From Anaerolineales bacterium (GTDB lineage: Bacteria > Chloroflexota > Anaerolineae > 4572-78 > NAK82): DNA of 11,213 nt. Within the stretch, counting starts at the first letter, position 1. Every line of letters begins with the position of its first letter. Location of the stretch: positions 1 through 11,213 of the forward strand of contig JAHELX010000144.1 in assembly GCA_024643945.1 (NCBI GenBank). The letters run 5' to 3'. Below the pieces are notes generated by a model. It saw nothing but the letters and a program-made list of their open reading frames with translations. It was not told where the DNA came from and made no database searches. The translations under genes were made by a program, and so were the position numbers. This document shows positions 6,534-11,213 of the stretch, one piece after another.

Positions 6534-6582
6534 ACTGACTACTGACTACTGACATCTGACGACTGACTACTGACCACTGATG
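6534..6582 (+). repeat. Tandem heptanucleotide repeat, seven units of ACTGACT-type
   Basis: Seven consecutive 7-bp units: ACTGACT, ACTGACT, ACTGACA, TCTGACG, ACTGACT, ACTGACC, ACTGATG. The units hold the register exactly over 49 bp with most changes in the last base. This matches the short tandemly repeated repetitive (STRR) heptamers known from cyanobacteria. It lies 41 bp upstream of the Mut7-C start codon. Confidence 0.85.
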
Positions 6583-6623
6583 ATACCAGAAACCGGCAGA
6601 TTGTCCAAGACGGCGAAGCCAAG

Positions 6624-7079
6624 ATGGATCAGGAACAAACTCGTTTTGTGGTAGACGGGATGCTGGGCAGCCTGGCCCGCTGGCTGCGCATCCTGGGCTA
6701 CGACGCCGACTACGCCAACCAACGAGACGACGCCGAATTGGTGCGGATTGCTCGCGCCGAGAACCGGGTACTCCTCACCCGCGATCGAGAACTGGCCGGG
6801 CGACGGGGGATGCGAGCCTTACTGGTGGAAAGCCAATCGCTCGACGAGCAACTGGACCAGGTGACAGCCGCCTTCCCCGTGGCAGCGGGGTCCCGCTCCA
6901 GTCGCTGCCCCGTGTGCAACACAGCCCTCGTCCAGTCCACGCCGGAGGAGGTGGCAGATCGGGTACCGGCTTACGTGCTCACCCACCACCATGACTTTCA
7001 GCGATGTCCCGGCTGCGGGCGCATCTATTGGCGGGGGAGCCACTGGAGGAACATGCAAGCCAGACTGAAGCAATTTTAG
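6624..7079 (+). CDS. Mut7-C RNase domain protein (PIN-like fold with zinc ribbon)
   Basis: 151 aa, typical for stand-alone Mut7-C (PF01927, formerly DUF82) proteins. The N-terminal motif FVVDGMLGSLARWLRILGYD (8-27) provides D11, and LLTRDREL (50-57) provides D54; D35/D36 and E38 are further acidic candidates for the PIN-like metal site. The C-terminal half has two CxxC pairs, C95-C98 and C128-C131, forming a zinc ribbon. The family is predicted to be ribonucleolytic; the RNA target is unknown. No clear ribosome site precedes the ATG at 6624, and no better in-frame start is evident. The stop overlaps the converging methyltransferase gene by 4 bp. Probably cytoplasmic. Confidence 0.9.
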   Translation: MDQEQTRFVVDGMLGSLARWLRILGYDADYANQRDDAELVRIARAENRVLLTRDRELAGRRGMRALLVESQSLDEQLDQVTAAFPVAAGSRSSRCPVCNTALVQSTPEEVADRVPAYVLTHHHDFQRCPGCGRIYWRGSHWRNMQARLKQF

Positions 7080-8626
7080 CGTAGGAGAATCTCAAACCGT
7101 TCCCGAATTGCCGCGTCGATCTCGGTCGGGATGGGCTCAGGCTGGTGAGTTTCTAGAATCTGCCTGGCTTTTTGCCGTGCCCGCGCCCTCATGTCCAGCC
7201 GGCCATCAGCCCGCCACTTCTCACGCGTCCCCCGGTCCCCAGTGTGTGGATAGTAATACTCGGTGGTCATCAACTCTAACGTCTGCTGCTCGCCCAGGAA
7301 ATGGCCCTCGCCGCCGCGACATACCTGGTCAATCACATCCACCGACAGGGTTTCATCGGTGACCTCGATGCCGCGCACCGCCCGCATAACGGACCCATTG
7401 ATGTCGTCGTCGATGACGTACTGCTCATAAGCTACGGTCAGCATCGACTCCAGGAAGCCGGCCGAGTGGTGGATGTAGTTGGCACCGGCCAACACAGCCG
7501 CCATGCTGCTAATCCCTTTCTCGTAACCCGCCTGGATGTCGGGGATCTTGGAATCGGTTAAACCGGAAGAGTTGTACACCGGCAGGTCATAGAAACGGCC
7601 AAGTTGAGCGACGGCAGCCTGCATCAGCGCAAATTCCGGCGACCCACCGATGAAATTACCCGTCCGCAGGTCGGACACGGAGGGCACATAGCCCAGGACG
7701 ACGGGCGCGCCCGGCTTGACGAGCTGGGTGTAGGTGATGCCCGACAACTCCTCGGCGTTGATCTGAACCAACGTACCGGCCAATGCTGCCGGGCTCGTAG
7801 CGCCTGCCTGGGGAGCCGAGGACAGAAAGACAGGCATTTCCTGGCGCACCAGTTCAGTCAATACCTCGACCGTCTCGGGGGCGTAGCGCAGCGGGCTCAC
7901 CGTCCAGGAAGTGACGAAGGAGACGATAGGCCGTTCGCGCAATGCCTCTTTGTCCCCGACGATCATGGAGGCCATCTCGATCACATCCCGCGCCGATTTC
8001 AGCGTGAAGCAGTTGCCCGTGACGTGCTTGGTGGTATTGGCGAGGGCCGCGTAGTAGGTGTTGACGTCCAGCAAATGGACTGGGATGTCGCGGGCTACGC
8101 AAGCCCGCAGATAAAAATGGATGTTATCCAGAGCATCCACCAGCCGGCCGATCCTGGCCACGTCAGCTAAGGTGGACTTGCGCATGCGTCCTGTGTTGAG
8201 GTCCAACACTTTGATAGCTGCCCCACCGGTTCCCATATGCACGCGCCAGCCCCCCAGCCTGATGTCGTGCCTTGGATCTCGCCCGCACAGGAGGACCTCG
8301 TTGCGCGCCTTCGCCAGCGCGTCCTCGACCATGCCGCGGGGAATGAAAACCCGGTTGTTGGCCGCGTCAATCCTGGCGCCCGCCTGGCGAAAGATCTCCC
8401 GGCATTCCGATGGCATGACCTCGATCCCCGTGCGCTCCAGGACCTCCAGCGATGCCTGGTGGATGCGTTTCACGTCTTCATCCCTGAGGGGTCTATACCA
8501 CCCTCCTTCCAGTCCGGGTGGCACAGCGTTCACTCGCTTACGTTCAGAGCGGCGGCTTCTGGCGTCTCGTCGTTTGTCAGCACCTGGCTCTGGTCCCATT
8601 AGCGTTATCGTTTTCCCTCCGTCCAT
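7076..8626 (-). CDS. Trimethylamine methyltransferase (MttB)-family protein, non-pyrrolysine type
   Basis: 516 aa from the ATG at 8626; a TTG one codon earlier (8629) is less likely. MttB-family features: HMGTGGAAIKVLD (131-143, counted from the TTG), the AGATSPAALAGTLVQINAE segment (275-293), KPGAPVVLG (305-313), FIGGSPEFALMQAA (326-339) and SGLTDSKIPDIQAGYEKG (355-372). Archaeal MttB reads an in-frame amber codon as pyrrolysine; this frame is open with sense codons throughout, so it belongs to the non-Pyl branch. Characterised members such as MtgB move a methyl group from a quaternary amine to a corrinoid protein. No corrinoid protein or reductive activator is in view, so the substrate is unknown. 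It starts 11 bp after the SIS-protein stop with only a weak AGAAG ribosome site. Confidence 0.9.
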   Translation of the reverse strand: MDGGKTITLMGPEPGADKRRDARSRRSERKRVNAVPPGLEGGWYRPLRDEDVKRIHQASLEVLERTGIEVMPSECREIFRQAGARIDAANNRVFIPRGMVEDALAKARNEVLLCGRDPRHDIRLGGWRVHMGTGGAAIKVLDLNTGRMRKSTLADVARIGRLVDALDNIHFYLRACVARDIPVHLLDVNTYYAALANTTKHVTGNCFTLKSARDVIEMASMIVGDKEALRERPIVSFVTSWTVSPLRYAPETVEVLTELVRQEMPVFLSSAPQAGATSPAALAGTLVQINAEELSGITYTQLVKPGAPVVLGYVPSVSDLRTGNFIGGSPEFALMQAAVAQLGRFYDLPVYNSSGLTDSKIPDIQAGYEKGISSMAAVLAGANYIHHSAGFLESMLTVAYEQYVIDDDINGSVMRAVRGIEVTDETLSVDVIDQVCRGGEGHFLGEQQTLELMTTEYYYPHTGDRGTREKWRADGRLDMRARARQKARQILETHQPEPIPTEIDAAIRERFEILLR

Positions 8627-8637
8627 CAAGACTTCTG

Positions 8638-11213
8638 CTATCGCTCGCCCTCAGCGATATCCCTTTGCTCCCAGAGTCGAGCCATCTCCTGCGCCAGCAC
8701 TGCACCCAAGGCGACATTCACCACCGGCACAAAAGGACGCGGCAGGGCCGGCACCGACAACACAGCCGAAGGGTCCACACCGCGCACGGCACCTAAATCC
8801 TGGTTCCCCTCCGGCACCACCAGCAGCACCGGCGCATGGCGAGTTCGGTAGACTTGAGTGTCCACCAGAGCCGCCGCCTGGAAGAGAGGATCCGTCGCCA
8901 GCACGCACATCAGTGTGTCGTGATCGGCATCTGGCCCGCCCACCGTTGCCAGCGGTCCATGCCAGGCCGAGTCGGTGTATAGCGCCTCGGCCATAAAGCC
9001 GTGCATCCGGAAAGAACGTGCTATGCTGCGAGCGGAGGAATGATCCTGGCCCCCGCCGATAATTTGGATCTTGTCGTAGCCGGCCTGGACAAAGGGCGAC
9101 AGCACAGCATTCACCTGTCGTGCCAGAATCGGATCGGCCAACACATCAGCGACTAGCAGCGGAAGTTGCGCCAGCCCGGCTTCCCACAAGGTTGTATCCC
9201 TTCCACGCTGACGGGCCAGACGCACCGCCAGGCCGGTCAGATATACCGCCGCCAGCATTTCCAACTGCAAGGGTGACATGTCAGAGGGCAATGCAATGGT
9301 ATGCGGGTCGCGCGCGGAGAGCACCGCGCCGGCCCGAATGAGCCGCAATAGAGCCGTCCCGGCCGTAACTTCGGGCACATTGGTGATAAACCGGCGGTAC
9401 ACGGCTAAATCAATCCCCAGCAAACTTTGCCAGGCAGCGGCGGCCATTTGAGCCGCGTTTTCTGTCGCCTCGGTGTCGGTGACCACGAGCAGGTGCTGGT
9501 CACGCTGGAATGCCAGTCGTTCCGGCAGAGGCTCGGAGATGAGGGCCAGGGCGGCCCGCAGCGCGACGGTTGCCCGCAGGGCGGCGCGAGAGGGTTGCGC
9601 CTTGGCGGCATCCCAGGCAGCTCTGGCGCGATGGCCGGAGCCAAAATCAGCCAGCGTGACGTTGTAGAACTCATGCCGTCCCTCAACCTCAGCCCGCCGT
9701 TCGGCGGCCGTGGTGGTGACCGATTTGGCCAGGTTGCGCGGGCGATCAATGTCCTCTGGTGACAAGCCCCGCGCATAAGCCAGCGCCACCGCCAGGTCAA
9801 AAAAGAATGGGGCGTCGATCAAGGGTTGAAAGGGATCGGATACACTGGGAGAAACGAAGACCTCGGCCGTCGGGATTGCCTCCCATGCGGCCACCTCTGC
9901 GTGAGGAGTGGTATGGACAATGCAGAACACACCCAGTGCACTCAGATAGTTGACGACCGCGCGGGCCTCCCAGTTTCGGTCCGGCGCCGTGGCATTGATG
10001 ATGAACAGGGTGCGTTGCCGGTCGTCGTCGACGATGGCACTGCGTTCGATTAACGGGCGCAGGCTGGCCGAGTGGAACTCAAACGCGTTGGCCACAATCT
10101 GCGCCAACTCCTCGACTTTCAGCTCGCCCTCTATGTCAACCGGGCTGCCTCCCACTACTGCCACCTTATTGAAATCGCGGCAGCGCTCAGCCACCTGGCG
10201 CATCCGCTGGCGCCGGCTCTGATCCTCGATCACCCCCCGCACCTGCCTGGGAACAACCAGCATCAACTCGCGCGTCAATTGCGCCAACCTTTCGACGCCA
10301 GGCTTCCCCTGGCGCATTCGCGCCAGTTGCAGCGCCAGCAGGTCTAAGGTCGCCAGGATAGCCTCGAAGCCCTTGACGGTTGCCACCGACACTTCGACGC
10401 CCGAGCGTACGTCGAGCGTCCCGCCACTGGCGGCTGTGCGCCGGCCCAGGTCGTTCTGGGGACGGCCGGTGACACTCAGGCGTATCACGCTCATCTCGGC
10501 CAGCCAGTCGTCCACTTTCAGCAACGAATCGGTGGTACCTGACCAGGAAATTTCGACGGCCAGGTCGCTAATCGGGTCAATGGCCTGGCCCATGTTGAGC
10601 ACTTCCAGCGGACGGTAAACGTTTATCACCACCCCGGGCAGCAAATCCCGGAACAACGGGGCGGCTGCTTGAGCGTCGCGCCAGGAGCTACCCTCCCCGA
10701 CCAGCAACAAGCGCCGGAGCCGTTTCAGCTTGGAACGGTAATGCTGGCGCAAGCTCTTCACGTTCAGGCCAGGCCAGAGTAGGGTTCCCTCTCCTCGCCA
10801 GATGCTATTCAATCGTACCTGTCCCTGACGGATATAGGCTCGGACAATGCTATCTAATACGTCCGGGATTTCGGCGATATGGCTTTCGGTATAGGTGTCG
10901 TAGCCTCGTCGCCCCACCATCGCCGGGTTGAGGCGAACCTGCTGGGGCGTCACCGTGATGGGTGTGCCATCATAGCGACTCACCTGAATCTCCGGCACGA
11001 CTCGCCCGGCCTCATCTGAAGGGTATTCCGCAGTCCGATTGCTACAGAGCACCCTTTGGGTGATGCAGGCCATCAATTCTCGGCCTTGATACAGGTCTGC
11101 GTCCAGGAAGATGACATCGACCGTAAACCGCTTCAGCAGCGCCTCCAGCTCGCGGCGCGCCTTTCTCGTGCTGGCCCCTCCCTCTTCGATGACCCGCTGA
11201 AGCGCATGAATAC
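8638..11213 (-). CDS. GlmS-related protein with four SIS domains, 5' end off the window
   Basis: The frame is open to the right edge (857 residues visible), so the ATG/TTG near 11071-11076 is probably internal. Counting from 11076: a GlmS-like linker (about 35-80) leads to SIS1 (about 120-255) with phosphate-loop SWSGTT (177-182) and GVEVSVATVKG (226-236). SIS2 (about 300-455) has EGELKVEE (316-323) and the GlmS terminal signature RPRNLAKSVT (445-454, K451 matching Schiff-base Lys603). A second, degenerate pair follows: SIS3 (about 528-650) without the phosphate loop and SIS4 (about 667-805), which keeps WHGPL (705-709). GlmS makes glucosamine-6-phosphate; here the catalytic residues are split, so activity is uncertain. 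Whether an N-terminal glutaminase precedes it is not visible. Probable operon with the methyltransferase. Confidence 0.82.
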   Translation of the reverse strand, partial: IHALQRVIEEGGASTRKARRELEALLKRFTVDVIFLDADLYQGRELMACITQRVLCSNRTAEYPSDEAGRVVPEIQVSRYDGTPITVTPQQVRLNPAMVGRRGYDTYTESHIAEIPDVLDSIVRAYIRQGQVRLNSIWRGEGTLLWPGLNVKSLRQHYRSKLKRLRRLLLVGEGSSWRDAQAAAPLFRDLLPGVVINVYRPLEVLNMGQAIDPISDLAVEISWSGTTDSLLKVDDWLAEMSVIRLSVTGRPQNDLGRRTAASGGTLDVRSGVEVSVATVKGFEAILATLDLLALQLARMRQGKPGVERLAQLTRELMLVVPRQVRGVIEDQSRRQRMRQVAERCRDFNKVAVVGGSPVDIEGELKVEELAQIVANAFEFHSASLRPLIERSAIVDDDRQRTLFIINATAPDRNWEARAVVNYLSALGVFCIVHTTPHAEVAAWEAIPTAEVFVSPSVSDPFQPLIDAPFFFDLAVALAYARGLSPEDIDRPRNLAKSVTTTAAERRAEVEGRHEFYNVTLADFGSGHRARAAWDAAKAQPSRAALRATVALRAALALISEPLPERLAFQRDQHLLVVTDTEATENAAQMAAAAWQSLLGIDLAVYRRFITNVPEVTAGTALLRLIRAGAVLSARDPHTIALPSDMSPLQLEMLAAVYLTGLAVRLARQRGRDTTLWEAGLAQLPLLVADVLADPILARQVNAVLSPFVQAGYDKIQIIGGGQDHSSARSIARSFRMHGFMAEALYTDSAWHGPLATVGGPDADHDTLMCVLATDPLFQAAALVDTQVYRTRHAPVLLVVPEGNQDLGAVRGVDPSAVLSVPALPRPFVPVVNVALGAVLAQEMARLWEQRDIAEGER

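Larger units (their letters stand above)
6272..6623. other. Intergenic region with repeat complex and divergent promoters
   Basis: This 352-bp gap between the divergent Amt-like and Mut7-C genes contains no credible coding sequence. It holds, left to right: a short inverted heptad tract (6306-6319), a hairpin-rich inverted-repeat element (6318-6421), weak promoter-like boxes in both directions (6470-6499) and a tandem heptad array (6534-6582). If the promoter candidates are right, the hairpin element lies in the leader of the Amt mRNA and the heptads in the leader of the RNase mRNA. Confidence 0.6.

Noticed and set aside
6534..6582. Heptad array as a CRISPR remnant
   Set aside because: Units are 7 bp with no spacers and no cas genes are near; this is a simple tandem repeat.
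8121..8996. 291-aa plus-strand open frame opposite the methyltransferase and SIS genes
   Set aside because: Its product is rich in Pro, Arg, Ser and Ala, as expected for the antisense of GC-rich genes, and it spans two genuine minus-strand genes and their junction.
11071..11076. ATG/TTG near 11071-11076 as the true start of the SIS protein
   Set aside because: The frame stays open for 45 more codons to the window edge with normal-looking sequence (such as VDVIFLDADLYQG), so the real start is probably outside the window.

Overview
This GC-rich window (the protein-coding parts look roughly 60% G+C by eye) reads as a bacterial chromosome segment. Several features together suggest a Chloroflexota-like organism (Anaerolineae or Caldilineae style): a HAMP-GAF-GAF NarX-type kinase with a NarL/FixJ partner, a non-pyrrolysine MttB-family methyltransferase, a Mut7-C RNase, heptanucleotide tandem repeats and a GTAGGGGCAACCC-type inverted-repeat element. 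This assignment is inference only; no rRNA or other marker gene is present.

Layout. (1) 1-3061, minus strand: a two-component operon. An 838-aa membrane histidine kinase with two CXXCH c-type heme motifs in its extracytoplasmic sensor is followed 8 bp later by a LuxR-type response regulator that runs off the left edge. (2) 3062-3479: an AT-rich divergent control region with a candidate promoter in each direction. (3) 3480-3974, plus: a LOG/TIGR00725-type Rossmann protein. (4) 3984-4645, plus: a compact ribbon-helix-helix/MazF toxin-antitoxin cassette. It is more AT-rich than its surroundings and has a near-consensus sigma-70 promoter carrying a palindrome over its -10 box. (5) 4646-6271, minus: an Amt-family membrane protein that keeps the fold signature but has lost both twin-histidine pore residues. 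(6) 6272-6623: a non-coding region with a hairpin-rich element (6318-6421), a 7x7-bp heptad array (6534-6582) and two weak, overlapping divergent promoter candidates. (7) 6624-7079, plus: a Mut7-C/PIN-like RNase with a zinc ribbon. (8) 7076-11213, minus: an apparent two-gene operon. A very large GlmS-related protein with four SIS domains enters from the right edge, and an MttB-family methyltransferase starts 11 bp after it.

The genes fall into separate units rather than one pathway. The kinase and regulator form a redox- or ligand-sensing phosphorelay. The toxin-antitoxin cassette looks acquired. The SIS protein and the methyltransferase are probably co-translated, which is an unexpected pairing. 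The most unusual items are the Amt homologue without its histidine pair, the doubled SIS protein whose GlmS-type catalytic residues are split between its two halves, and the intergenic repeat complex at 6303-6582.
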